From NCBI GenBank assembly GCA_030691505.1, contig JAUYEG010000074.1, positions 1 through 36,463 of the forward strand: a stretch of 36,463 nucleotides of DNA. Reading direction: 5' to 3'. Made by a program: the position numbers and the translations under genes. This document shows, piece after piece, positions 1 to 8,127 of this stretch (position 1 is the stretch's first letter; the number at the start of each line of letters is the position of its first letter). A model generated the notes under the pieces. That model was not told the origin of the DNA, made no database searches, and was given only the letters and a program-made list of their open reading frames with translations. The stretch is from Bacillota bacterium (lineage in GTDB: Bacteria > Bacillota > Sulfobacillia > JAUYEG01).

Positions 1-261
1 ATGTACCACTTGGCCCATTATTCGCTCGGTTTCAACCCGGGGGTTCTCCGTCCAACCGGTCGAATCGTCGAGGATGAGCGGGTGTTCGGATGCATGGAGT
101 TCGGAGTTGGGCAGACCAGGTCCGGTGCGCCTTCTCACACCGACGGCATCGTTCTCAACCCAACGATTGTCCTCGACGGTGTCCACATGGAAACGGAAGG
201 GCGCTACGTTCACCCCGCCGCCGCCGCCCTGTGCCGTGAGTTGGGTGTACCGGGCTACTAG
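1..261 (+). CDS. NicX/M29-like metalloenzyme, C-terminal part (5' end outside window)
   Basis: Only the last 86 residues are present; the ATG at position 1 is an internal Met, because the full-length paralogue at 7006-8070 aligns straight through it. The two share AHYSLGFNPG, RPTGRIVEDERVFG, SHTDGIV and a final GRYVHP...LGV.GY block. The family includes thermophilic M29 aminopeptidases and 2,5-dihydroxypyridine 5,6-dioxygenase (NicX), whose metal ligands are His, His and Asp. The equivalents here would be the His of AHYS and the His and Asp of SHTD, all kept. The linker between the two blocks is about 7 residues shorter than in the paralogue. It lies upstream of a peptide-type ABC importer on the same strand, which suggests a shared catabolic role. 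The family is fairly sure; the substrate is unknown. Confidence 0.75.
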   Translation: MYHLAHYSLGFNPGVLRPTGRIVEDERVFGCMEFGVGQTRSGAPSHTDGIVLNPTIVLDGVHMETEGRYVHPAAAALCRELGVPGY

Positions 262-306
262 GACCGCGGGCGGGCCGGGGAGGAGGGGAAAGGGGTGGAT
301 GCACGG

Positions 307-332
307 CCCTGCAGACACTTAATCCCGCAGGG
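307..332 (+). terminator. Weak hairpin after the first NicX-like gene
   Basis: CCCTGC (307-312) and GCAGGG (327-332) form a 6-bp stem with a 14-nt loop. There is no T-run, so this is at most a weak terminator or a processing site. The rest of the 262-421 gap holds the GGGAGG ribosome-binding site of the next gene (407-412) and no convincing promoter. Confidence 0.25.
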
Positions 333-421
333 TCGGGAGGAAGAGCGTTAGGGCAGTGACTTGGTGGGTGACTGATGACCCTGTGTTTTGAGGGACTGAA
401 GTAAGCGGGAGGCGATTAGGC

Positions 422-2086
422 GTGTCCAGATCGTGGTCAGCCCGTATGGGCAAGATAGCCTTGACCAGTACTGCGTTTGTCCTGATCCTGACCCTGGTAT
501 CGACCGGATGCACGCCGGCCCCTCCTCCAAAGCCGGTCGAACGCATGCTTCGTGTCACCGCGGCCAACGTGCCGAAGATCGACCCCGCAATCGGGTCGGA
601 CGGCGCCGCGGCCATGGGTCAGCTAAACCTGTACGACACCCTCGTGTTCCCGAATCCGGACGGTTCGGTGCGCCAGCACCTGGCCACAAAGTGGGACGTA
701 TCCGCAGATGGCCTGGTCTGGGAGTTCACACTCCGGCAGGGGGTGAAGTTCCACAACGGCAAGGAACTGACCGCTGAGGATGTTGCATTTAGCATGGATC
801 GGCTCCTCAAGGTCGGCAGGGGCTGGGCTTACCTTTTCAAGGGCCGCGTTAACAAGAGCGAGGCCGTAAGCAAGTACGTTGTCAGGTTTACGCTGACCAA
901 GCCCTTCGGCCCCTTCCTGTCAACCCTTGTCCGGCTGTATGTGATGTCCAAGGATGACGTCATGGCGCACCTTGTGAAGCCGGGTGCCTATGACGATTTC
1001 GGCGACTATGGTACTGCGTGGCTCCAGGCCAACGACGGAGGTTCGGGCCCCTATAAGGTCAAGGAGGTCAAGCAGGGAGAGTACGTGCTGGTGGAGCAAT
1101 TCAAGGACTACTGGAACGGCTTCAAGTCCAACAGCCCTACTAGCCTCAAGATCATCGGCACGACCGAGCCTGTGACGGTTCGTACGCTCATGTCGCGCCG
1201 TGAGCTGGAGATCTCGGATTCGTACCAGTCCATCGAGGCTCTCAAGGCCCTCGGGGAAATCCCCGGGGCAACGGTGGCTTTGCTGCCCGCCGCAACGATG
1301 AACGACCTTATGCTCAATACCAAGAAGCCGCCCACTGACTGCCTCTACTTCCGCAAGGCACTGGCGTATGCGGTTGACTATGCGACGCTTGTGCAGCAGA
1401 TATCGCCCGGCACTCCCGCTCCCATCGGCCTCGTGTCGTCTGCTATCGCGGGGCACAACCCCAACGTGGAACAGCCGACCTACGACCTGGCCAAGGCGAT
1501 GGAGTACCTCAAGAAGTCCAAGTACTACGGCAAGCTCGACAAGTATCCCGTGGAGTTGGCCTGGGTCGCCGAGGTGCCCGACCGTGAGAAGATCGCCCTG
1601 CTCGTGCAGGCTAGCTGCACGCAGCTAGGGATTACGATCAACGTGGTGCGCGTGCCGTGGGTTTCGCTGGTGGATAAGTGCGCGCGCCCGGACACCACGC
1701 CCCATGGTAACATCGTCAGCATGAGCCCGGACTATCCGGAGGCGGGGGCTCACATGTACGCCCGTTGGCACTCCAGCGGAGCCGGGACCTGGCTACAGAT
1801 GGACTGGCTGCAGGATAAGGAGTTTGATGCCGCCATCGAGGACGCCCTCTCCACGATCGACTGGGGGCAGCGTTTGGAGAAGTACAAGCCGCTGCAGGTC
1901 AGGTTGATGGAGATTCAGCCGGCGATCACCCTCATGCAGGGGTTGACCCGCATGGCCTACCAGTCCAACTACGTCGTGTGGCCGGCAGCCGAGGCGGCGA
2001 AAAACAAACAACCGGTCACCGTACTGATGGGCTACTCGATGTACGCACGCGACATCGAGGTCTACCCAGAGAAGATGCCCAAGTAG
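422..2086 (+). CDS. ABC importer substrate-binding lipoprotein (SBP family 5, DppA/OppA type)
   Basis: A 554-residue extracytoplasmic solute-binding protein of the peptide/nickel/opine class. It starts at GTG 422, with GGGAGG (407-412) nine bases upstream; the in-frame ATG 446 has no ribosome-binding site. The N-terminus is a lipoprotein signal: basic residues, a hydrophobic core, then STGC with the lipidation Cys at residue 30. The family hallmark WEFTLRQGVKFHNGKELTAEDV follows in shortened form as VWEFTLRQGVKFHNG with AEDVAFSMDRLL. Length is normal for the family. It should capture the substrate outside the membrane and hand it to the permeases at 2222-4160. Family 5 proteins bind oligopeptides, dipeptides, nickel and various amino-acid derivatives, so the ligand cannot be told from sequence alone. 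Flanking racemase and NicX-like genes favour a small nitrogen compound. Confidence 0.93.
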   Translation: MSRSWSARMGKIALTSTAFVLILTLVSTGCTPAPPPKPVERMLRVTAANVPKIDPAIGSDGAAAMGQLNLYDTLVFPNPDGSVRQHLATKWDVSADGLVWEFTLRQGVKFHNGKELTAEDVAFSMDRLLKVGRGWAYLFKGRVNKSEAVSKYVVRFTLTKPFGPFLSTLVRLYVMSKDDVMAHLVKPGAYDDFGDYGTAWLQANDGGSGPYKVKEVKQGEYVLVEQFKDYWNGFKSNSPTSLKIIGTTEPVTVRTLMSRRELEISDSYQSIEALKALGEIPGATVALLPAATMNDLMLNTKKPPTDCLYFRKALAYAVDYATLVQQISPGTPAPIGLVSSAIAGHNPNVEQPTYDLAKAMEYLKKSKYYGKLDKYPVELAWVAEVPDREKIALLVQASCTQLGITINVVRVPWVSLVDKCARPDTTPHGNIVSMSPDYPEAGAHMYARWHSSGAGTWLQMDWLQDKEFDAAIEDALSTIDWGQRLEKYKPLQVRLMEIQPAITLMQGLTRMAYQSNYVVWPAAEAAKNKQPVTVLMGYSMYARDIEVYPEKMPK

Positions 2087-2120
2087 GGGGGTCCGCCGCT
2101 CTCTCTGAGTCGCGGGGCCT

Positions 2121-2170
2121 GGGGGAAGGCGCCGGCAGGGGCAACTGGACCGATCCGGCGCCCTCCCTCC
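2121..2170 (+). promoter_or_regulatory. GC-rich hairpin between binding protein and permease genes
   Basis: GGCGCCGG (2128-2135) pairs perfectly with CCGGCGCC (2155-2162). The flanking G-rich and CTCCCTCC arms extend the stem past one mismatch; the loop is 19 nt. There is no T-run. A stable stem at this place is typical of an mRNA 3'-end stabiliser or partial attenuator that lets the binding protein be made in excess over the membrane parts. Confidence 0.5.
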
Positions 2171-2221
2171 GGTGCTGTTGGCTCCGGCTTGGAGCGGCCC
2201 TAGCCAAGGGGTGTGTTGTGA

Positions 2222-3229
2222 TTGCTGAGCTATCTGGGAAAGCGGCTGGTTGGAGCAGTATTCGTACTCGCGGGGCTGTCCGTCGTCATCTTCCTTATCG
2301 CCCGTGTGGTCCCGGGAGATCCGGTGCGCATGGCACTTGGCCCCCAGGCGCCGCAAGCCGTTGTCGAGGACTTGAGGAAGCAGCTGCACCTGGATAAGCC
2401 GCTGCACGTGCAGTACTACTACTGGGTTAGCGGTGCGGTCCGCGGGGACTTCGGCATATCTCTGATGACCAATCGCCCGGTCACCGCCGACCTCAAGGAG
2501 TACTTGCCGGCAACTCTTGAACTCGTCCTTTTTGCATCCATTCTCCATGGGCTCTTCGGGTTAATCCTGGGTATCGTGGCGGCGGCGTATAGCGACTCGT
2601 GGCTGGACAACTTCGTCCGGGTTTTCGCCTACATCGGGGTAACCACCCCTGGTTTCGTTTTCGCGGTCCTGTTCATGCTGATCTTCGGGTACTGGTGGCA
2701 CCTCCTGCCGGTCATCGGCCGCATCGGGTACGGCGTGACCGTACCGCCTACCATCACCGGGATGATGACAGTGGACAGCCTTCTGACCGGAAACCTGCCA
2801 GCCTTCGCGGACGCCTTGAAGCACCTGATACTTCCGAGCGTGGCGCTGTCGATGGGGGCGATGTCCCAGGAGGCGCGGATCACCCGTTCGTCAATGGTCG
2901 AGAATCTCAACAAGGACTACATATACATGAGCGTCGCGCAGGGCATCCCCCGGCGGATCATAATGCGCAAGTACCTGCTCAAGCCCTCCTTGATCCCCAC
3001 CGTGACTGTGTTTGGGCTTGGCTGCGCGTCCACCATGGCCGGGGCGTTCCTTGTTGAGTTGATCTTCAACTGGCCGGGGTTCGCGAGATACGGTATCACC
3101 GGCATGCTCATGAAGGACCTCAACGTCATTTCCGCGACCGTACTGGTCGTAGCGCTCTGTTTCGTGGTCGTGAACATCATTGTGGACCTCGTCGTGGCGT
3201 ATCTCGACCCGCGGATCAGGTTGCAGTGA
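2222..3229 (+). CDS. ABC importer permease, DppB/OppB type
   Basis: A 335-residue inner-membrane permease. The start is taken as TTG 2222, ten bases after AAGGGG (2206-2211); GTG 2218 is out of frame. The N-terminus has the family pattern of a first membrane helix followed by VVPGDPVRMALG, with further helices through the length. The EAA-type cytoplasmic loop that docks on the ATPases is near EARITRSSMVENLNKDY, followed by VAQGIPRRIIMRKYLLKPSL. It ends with YLDPRIRLQ, as usual for DppB. It should pair with the permease at 3258-4160 to form the channel. The 135-bp gap from the binding-protein gene holds the hairpin at 2121-2170. Confidence 0.93.
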   Translation: MLSYLGKRLVGAVFVLAGLSVVIFLIARVVPGDPVRMALGPQAPQAVVEDLRKQLHLDKPLHVQYYYWVSGAVRGDFGISLMTNRPVTADLKEYLPATLELVLFASILHGLFGLILGIVAAAYSDSWLDNFVRVFAYIGVTTPGFVFAVLFMLIFGYWWHLLPVIGRIGYGVTVPPTITGMMTVDSLLTGNLPAFADALKHLILPSVALSMGAMSQEARITRSSMVENLNKDYIYMSVAQGIPRRIIMRKYLLKPSLIPTVTVFGLGCASTMAGAFLVELIFNWPGFARYGITGMLMKDLNVISATVLVVALCFVVVNIIVDLVVAYLDPRIRLQ

Positions 3230-3257
3230 GAGCCGCGGAAGCGGGAGGTCTCGTCCA

Positions 3258-4160
3258 GTGACAAGCCCATCCCTCATGGCGCATAAGACAGGGCCCACAG
3301 TCCAGCGCCGCGATGTTCTCCGGCGGGCATGGTACAACTTCTCCCGCAACCGGCTTTCGGTGGTTGGCCTGGTCATCGTCCTCCTGGTGGTCCTCCTCGC
3401 CGTGATTGGCCCGTACATTGCACCCTACCCGGGGCATGCCAAGGCGTTCGTTGACTTCCGCAACTCCAACCAGCGGCCCAGTGTACGCCACTGGTTCGGC
3501 ACAGACTACATCGGGCGTGACATCCTAAGCCGCATACTCTTCGCACTGCGCTCCGCACTGCTGATGGGTGTTCTAGTGTTGGCCATCGCGGTGCCGGTAG
3601 GCGTCGTGTCTGGCGTAGTTGCCGGCTACCTTAGGGGCTCTCTGGCTGAAATGGTCATCATGCGTGTGACCGACATTTTTCTCGCCATTCCGGCAATGGT
3701 CCTGGCTCTGGCCATCGCCTCGGTCCTTGCTCCCAACCTGCGTAACGCGATGCTCGCGGTGACGGTAATGTGGTGGCCGTGGTACACGAGGCTCGTGTAC
3801 GGGCTGGCGTCGTCACTGCGTAATGAGTACTTCGTGCGAGCCGCTGAGTTGACCGGCGCAAGCGCCGGACACATCATGTTCCGCGAGATATTGCCCAACT
3901 GCCTGGCCCCAATCATGACCAAGATAACGCTCGACATGGCCTGGGTCATCATGATCGGCGCTTCCCTGAGCTTCGTCGGTCTTGGCGAGCAGCCGCCCAT
4001 ACCCTCCCTCGGCAACATGGTTTCCGACGGTGCCAAGTATATGCCTGACCAATGGTGGATGACGGTCTTTCCGGCGATAGCGATCATGCTCATCGTCCTG
4101 CCGTTCAACCTGTTGGGAGACGGTATCCGTGATCTCTTCGCCATGGGGGAGGAGCGGTGA
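3258..4160 (+). CDS. ABC importer permease, DppC/OppC type
   Basis: A 300-residue second permease. GTG 3258 is chosen because GGGAGG (3243-3248) lies nine bases before it; an ATG at 3276 has no comparable site. The protein shows a basic N-terminus, the first helix (NRLSVVGLVIVLLVVLLAVI), then HWFGTDYIGRDILSRIL, a DppC hallmark. The EAA loop is seen as RAAELTGASAGHIMFREILPN. The C-terminus has LSFVGLGEQPPIPSLGNM and ends in a final helix with FNLLGDGIRDLF, also typical. The stop codon overlaps the next start in a TGATG arrangement, so the two genes are translationally coupled. Confidence 0.93.
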   Translation: MTSPSLMAHKTGPTVQRRDVLRRAWYNFSRNRLSVVGLVIVLLVVLLAVIGPYIAPYPGHAKAFVDFRNSNQRPSVRHWFGTDYIGRDILSRILFALRSALLMGVLVLAIAVPVGVVSGVVAGYLRGSLAEMVIMRVTDIFLAIPAMVLALAIASVLAPNLRNAMLAVTVMWWPWYTRLVYGLASSLRNEYFVRAAELTGASAGHIMFREILPNCLAPIMTKITLDMAWVIMIGASLSFVGLGEQPPIPSLGNMVSDGAKYMPDQWWMTVFPAIAIMLIVLPFNLLGDGIRDLFAMGEER

Positions 4161-5155
4161 TGGCCACAGCCGAGCCTCTGCTGGATGTCAGGGACCTGCG
4201 GGTCTCCTTCCGGGTGTTCCGTGGCACGCTGAGCGTGTTGGACGGGGTGACGCTCGCAGTCCGCCCGGGCGAGCGGGTTGGGCTAATCGGCGAAACAGGC
4301 TGCGGCAAGACCACCACGCTCCGGGCTATTATGCGCATTCTCCCGCGCGAGGCCAGGGTTGGGGGAGGCCAGGTTCTTTTCGCCGGGCGGGACGTCCTTT
4401 CGATGAACGCAGGAGACCTGTCCGCCTTTCGCCGCAAAGGGGCCTCGTTGGTCTTTCAGGACCCCACGGCGGCGCTGAACCCTGTTTTCACGGTCGGGCA
4501 GCTGTTGGATGAAGTGATCAAGTACTCACAGGGCCGCGCTATGCCTGCTAAAGAACGAAGAGCTGTCGCAGCCGCGGCGCTGAGGGACGTCGCGCTGCCC
4601 GACCCGGCACGGATCCTGAACAGCTATCCGTTCCAACTCAGCGGCGGGATGCGGCAACGGGTTTGCATAGCGATGGCGATCGGTGTGAACCGGGAACTGA
4701 TACTCGCCGATGAGCCCGGCACCTCGCTGGACGTTACCATTCAGGACCAGATCCTGCGGCTCATCAGCGACCTCGTCGCAAAGCGCAACGTGGCGGTGGT
4801 CCTGGTAACGCACTCACTCGGCGTCGTCCGTGAGACCACCGACAGGGTATACGTGATGTACGCCGGCAGCATTGTGGAGAGCGCGCCGGTCAAGGAGCTA
4901 TTCCGGGCGCCGCTGCACCCCTACACAGTGGCCCTTCTGGAGTGCATCCCCAAGCTTAGCGGTGAGCGCATCTCTCAGGGAATCCCAGGTTCCATGCCGG
5001 ACTACCTCCACCCCCCGCGGGGCTGTAGGTATCAGCCGCGTTGCCCAAGGGCCGAGGAAGGCTGCGCTGCCGGGAGGCCCCCAATGAGAGAAGTGGCGCC
5101 CGGACATTCGGTGGCCTGCTACCGGGTAGCCGCTCAGGGCGGTGAAGACAGGTGA
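4160..5155 (+). CDS. ABC importer ATPase, DppD/OppD type
   Basis: A 331-residue nucleotide-binding subunit. ATG 4160 overlaps the previous stop (TGATG) and has GGGGGAGGAG just upstream; a GTG three bases earlier is the alternative. Walker A is GETGCGKT (residues 44-51) in place of the common GESGSGKS. The signature is LSGGMRQRV and Walker B reads LILADEPGTSLDV, with Gly where Thr is usual. The H-loop is VLVTHSLGVV. The C-terminus carries the oligopeptide/dipeptide-transporter extension with CRYQPRCPRAEEGC. It works as a heterodimer with the next gene product to energise uptake. Confidence 0.93.
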   Translation: MATAEPLLDVRDLRVSFRVFRGTLSVLDGVTLAVRPGERVGLIGETGCGKTTTLRAIMRILPREARVGGGQVLFAGRDVLSMNAGDLSAFRRKGASLVFQDPTAALNPVFTVGQLLDEVIKYSQGRAMPAKERRAVAAAALRDVALPDPARILNSYPFQLSGGMRQRVCIAMAIGVNRELILADEPGTSLDVTIQDQILRLISDLVAKRNVAVVLVTHSLGVVRETTDRVYVMYAGSIVESAPVKELFRAPLHPYTVALLECIPKLSGERISQGIPGSMPDYLHPPRGCRYQPRCPRAEEGCAAGRPPMREVAPGHSVACYRVAAQGGEDR

Positions 5156-6123
5156 ATCAGCCAGTGCTGGAGGTGCGCGAACTCAAGAAGCACTTCCCGA
5201 TCCGCAAGAACGTCGCTGTACGAGCCGTCGATGGTGTGAGCTTCGAGCTACGGGAAGGCGAAATCCTCGGACTGGTGGGTGAGTCCGGCTCGGGCAAGAG
5301 CACGGTTGCCTATACCGTGGTCGGAATGTACCGTCCTACGGCCGGACAGGTCATCTTTAGGGGCGAGGACGTCAGCCGAGAGGCTGCGCGGCGCAACTTG
5401 GGTCAAAAGGGACAGATGCAGATCGTCTTTCAGGATCCCGGCTCCTCACTTAACCCGCGCCGCACGGTGCGCCAGATCCTGAGGCTGCCGCTGATGATCC
5501 ACGGGCTGGCCAAGACAGAGAGTGAGAAGGAGGAGAAGGCGGTGGATCTTCTCCGGCGGGTCGAGTTGCCGGAGGAGTACCTTGACAAGTACCCCTCCGG
5601 GATGGGCGGGGGGGAGAGGCAGCTTGTAGCCATCGCCAGAGCCCTGGCCACTTCCCCTTCGCTCATCATCTTCGATGAGCCGACCTCCGCGCTCGACGTC
5701 TCGGTGCAGGCCAAGGTGATCAACCGCCTCGTCGAGCTTCATCGCCGCCTCAACCTGTCCTATCTTTTCATTACCCATGACCTCAGCCTGATGCGTAACG
5801 TATCCTCACGGGTCGCGATCATGTACCTTGGGGTCATCTGCGAGGTGGCCGAGACCAAAGCGTTCTTCACAGCCCCACGCCACCCTTATACGCACATGCT
5901 TCTCTCCTCGATCCCCGTCGTATCCGATCTTGAGGAGGAGCTCAAGCCGCGCAAGGTGCCGTCTGTGGGGGAGATCCCCAGTCCCGTGAACATCCCTCGC
6001 GGATGCCGGTTTCATCCGAGGTGTCCGGAGGCGGTGCAGCAGTGCCGGGAGGCCGAGCCCCAACTCCGCCCGGTGGCCGGCGGAACGCATCTCGTCGCCT
6101 GCCACAGGGCCCTGCCTGACTGA
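5152..6123 (+). CDS. ABC importer ATPase, DppF/OppF type
   Basis: A 323-residue second ATPase. GTG 5152 overlaps the preceding stop (GTGA), so translation is coupled. Walker A is GESGSGKS (residues 43-50). Walker B is LIIFDEPTSALDVS, the H-loop LFITHDLSLM, and the C-terminal cysteine-containing extension CRFHPRCPEAVQQC is present. The ABC signature is odd: SGMGGGERQLVAIARAL in place of the usual LSGGQRQRVAIARAL, so the Leu-Ser start of the motif is altered. With the preceding genes it completes a five-gene importer. The next gene starts 62 bases downstream on the same strand and may share the transcript. Confidence 0.93.
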   Translation: MNQPVLEVRELKKHFPIRKNVAVRAVDGVSFELREGEILGLVGESGSGKSTVAYTVVGMYRPTAGQVIFRGEDVSREAARRNLGQKGQMQIVFQDPGSSLNPRRTVRQILRLPLMIHGLAKTESEKEEKAVDLLRRVELPEEYLDKYPSGMGGGERQLVAIARALATSPSLIIFDEPTSALDVSVQAKVINRLVELHRRLNLSYLFITHDLSLMRNVSSRVAIMYLGVICEVAETKAFFTAPRHPYTHMLLSSIPVVSDLEEELKPRKVPSVGEIPSPVNIPRGCRFHPRCPEAVQQCREAEPQLRPVAGGTHLVACHRALPD

Positions 6124-6185
6124 AGGGCGCGCGACGGTGCGGATTGCTGCGGCGTCAAGGACTGCTGCGTGGAGGAGGCGATGAG

Positions 6186-6965
6186 ATGAGCGAGCATATC
6201 CGCCTGCGGTGGGCCATGCCGCCGCGGACCACCGGAAAGGGCGGCCTGCACGAAGCTGTAGCCAAGTATCTTGACCCGCGGACCGTCATCGACAGCCCCG
6301 AGCCCGCCGGGCGGGGGCCCGGTCACCTTGAGTACCACTTCTACCAGGCCTTAATCATGGTTGACATGCTCCGCAGTATCAAGCAGGCCGAGCGGGAGGG
6401 CTACGACGGCGCGGTCATCGGCTGCTTCTATGACCCGGGCCTGCGCGAAGCGCGGGAGATCGTCGAGTCGATGGTGGTCACGGCTCCCGCGGAATCAGCC
6501 ATGCACATCGCATCGACACTGGGGAACAGGTTCTCGATCATCGTGGGACGGGAGAAGTGGATCCCCCGCATGCACGAAAACGTGGTCAACTATGGCTTCC
6601 GCGATAGGCTGGCTTCCTTCCGGTCCGTTGACCTGGGGGTCCCCGACTTTCACCAGAACGAACAACTGGCCCTGGAGCGCATCCGGCGGGCGGCCGTTGC
6701 GGCGGTCAAGGAGGACCGGGCCGAGGTGATCATCCTTGGCTGCACCATGCAATACGGTTTCTTCGAATCGCTTCAGGATGAGCTGGGTGTCCCCGTGATC
6801 GACGCGGCCGTTGCCGCCGTCAAGTACGCCGAGTTCCTGGTCACACTGAGACGCTGTGCGGGCTGGTCTCACAGCAAGCGCGGCGACTACGAGTCTCCTC
6901 CGCGAGACGAGATCAAGGCCTGGGGGTTGGACAAGGATTACCACCTCGGCACGCTGTGGGGCTGA
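6186..6965 (+). CDS. Aspartate/glutamate/hydantoin racemase-family enzyme
   Basis: A 259-residue protein of the Asp/Glu racemase superfamily, closest in look to hydantoin racemases. ATG 6186 follows GGAGGAGG (6172-6179); a longer frame from TTG 6144 lacks a site. The first half has GCFYDPGLREAREIV with candidate catalytic Cys80. The second half has VIILGCTMQYG with Cys186, the matching acid/base Cys. MHIASTLGNRFSIIVG between them is also typical. Such enzymes epimerise amino acids or 5-substituted hydantoins without a cofactor; the superfamily also includes maleate isomerase and arylmalonate decarboxylase. Position between an importer and a NicX-like gene suggests a step in breakdown of the imported compound. 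The exact substrate is not determined. Confidence 0.85.
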   Translation: MSEHIRLRWAMPPRTTGKGGLHEAVAKYLDPRTVIDSPEPAGRGPGHLEYHFYQALIMVDMLRSIKQAEREGYDGAVIGCFYDPGLREAREIVESMVVTAPAESAMHIASTLGNRFSIIVGREKWIPRMHENVVNYGFRDRLASFRSVDLGVPDFHQNEQLALERIRRAAVAAVKEDRAEVIILGCTMQYGFFESLQDELGVPVIDAAVAAVKYAEFLVTLRRCAGWSHSKRGDYESPPRDEIKAWGLDKDYHLGTLWG

Positions 6966-7005
6966 CAGCGCCCTGCGCCGGAGTCCGATCAGGGGGTGCG
7001 TTGCA

Positions 7006-8070
7006 GTGCAGCTCGCGACGGGAACGGAACCGCGCGACGAGTACCTTTCCCTGGAGGCGGCCGCGGGCGCCAGGAAGCTGGTAGAGGACGTCATGCTGGT
7101 CAAACCCGGCGAGAATGTGGTCATCACCGCTGACACCTCGAGCGACGGGCGCGTGGTCGAGGCCACGGCCGCCGCCGTGTTCGCCGCGTCAGCCGTGCCC
7201 ACCGTCGTCTGGTACGACACCCGCCCGACAGCGGTTGTCGAGCCGCCGGGGCCGGTGCGAGGGGCAGTGGCCAGGGCGGATGTGTGGATCGAGTTCGCTT
7301 TTGCCTACATCCTCTATACCCAGGCCTTCAAAGAGGCGCTGGCCAGCGGTGCCCGGTACATCTGCCTCGCCGGCATGGATGTCGACATGCTGACTAAGAC
7401 GGTGGGGCGGGTGGACTACCCCAAGTTGCTGGCACTGGGGGAGACCCTCCGTTCGCTGGTTGAGGCGGCGGACGAAGTGCGAGTTGTCAGCCCGGCAGGG
7501 ACAGACCTGACCGCCTATAACCGCGGACGGTTGGCGAGGCAGTCGGGCAAGCTCGCCGACCGGCCCGGCGAAGCCATCATGCTTGGTGGGCAGGTCTCCT
7601 GGTGTCCCATCGAGGAGTCAATCAACGGTACGCTCGTTTTTGACGGGGCGGTGTGGCCACCGGCCGAAATCGGCCTGCTCCGTGCGCCGGTTGTGCTGAC
7701 AGTTGAGCGCGGCGTGGTGACGGCGATCGATGGGGGCGCTGAGGCCAGGGTGTTCCGGAGCTGGCTTGAGAGCTTCAGTGATGAAAGGATGTTTTGGATC
7801 GCCCACTACTCGCTTGGCTTTAACCCAGGTGTCATGCGGCCGACCGGGCGAATAGTCGAAGACGAACGGGTTTTTGGGTCAATTGAGATAGGGCTCGGCA
7901 GTCAGGGACCCCAGCACCGGGCGAAGACCTGGTGGGCGGCCTCACACACGGACGGGATAGTACTTGCCCCGACGATCCACCTTGATGGGGTAGCGTTGGA
8001 GGTCGGGGGCAGGTACGTCCATCCGGATGCCGTGGCCGGGTGCAGGGCGCTGGGAGTGGCGGGGTACTAG
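7006..8070 (+). CDS. NicX/M29-like metalloenzyme (dihydroxypyridine dioxygenase/aminopeptidase family)
   Basis: A 354-residue protein. GTG 7006 is chosen because AGGGGG (6991-6996) lies nine bases upstream; the frame stays open further up but without a site. The C-terminal half matches the truncated gene at the window start, so the two are paralogues. Candidate metal ligands are His267 (AHYSLGFNPG), His314 and Asp316 (ASHTDG). In NicX of Pseudomonas putida the iron ligands are reported as His265, His318 and Asp320, a close match in order and spacing. NicX opens the ring of 2,5-dihydroxypyridine; M29 aminopeptidases are remote relatives. It is the last gene of the importer cluster, 40 bases after the racemase gene. 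Ring-opening versus peptidase activity cannot be settled here. Confidence 0.8.
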   Translation: MQLATGTEPRDEYLSLEAAAGARKLVEDVMLVKPGENVVITADTSSDGRVVEATAAAVFAASAVPTVVWYDTRPTAVVEPPGPVRGAVARADVWIEFAFAYILYTQAFKEALASGARYICLAGMDVDMLTKTVGRVDYPKLLALGETLRSLVEAADEVRVVSPAGTDLTAYNRGRLARQSGKLADRPGEAIMLGGQVSWCPIEESINGTLVFDGAVWPPAEIGLLRAPVVLTVERGVVTAIDGGAEARVFRSWLESFSDERMFWIAHYSLGFNPGVMRPTGRIVEDERVFGSIEIGLGSQGPQHRAKTWWAASHTDGIVLAPTIHLDGVALEVGGRYVHPDAVAGCRALGVAGY

Positions 8071-8075
8071 GGGAC

Positions 8076-8095
8076 GGCGCCCGACGTTCGGCGCC
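8076..8095. terminator. Hairpin between convergent genes
   Basis: GGCGCCCGA (8076-8084) pairs with TCGGCGCC (8088-8095), with one bulged C and a 3-nt loop. It sits in the 57-bp gap between the convergent NicX-like and AHSA1-like genes. No T-run is seen on either strand, so it would act as a weak bidirectional end or a 3' stabiliser. Confidence 0.4.
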
Positions 8096-8127
8096 CGGCG
8101 CCGCTCGGTGCCGCTGCGCGCTGGGAG

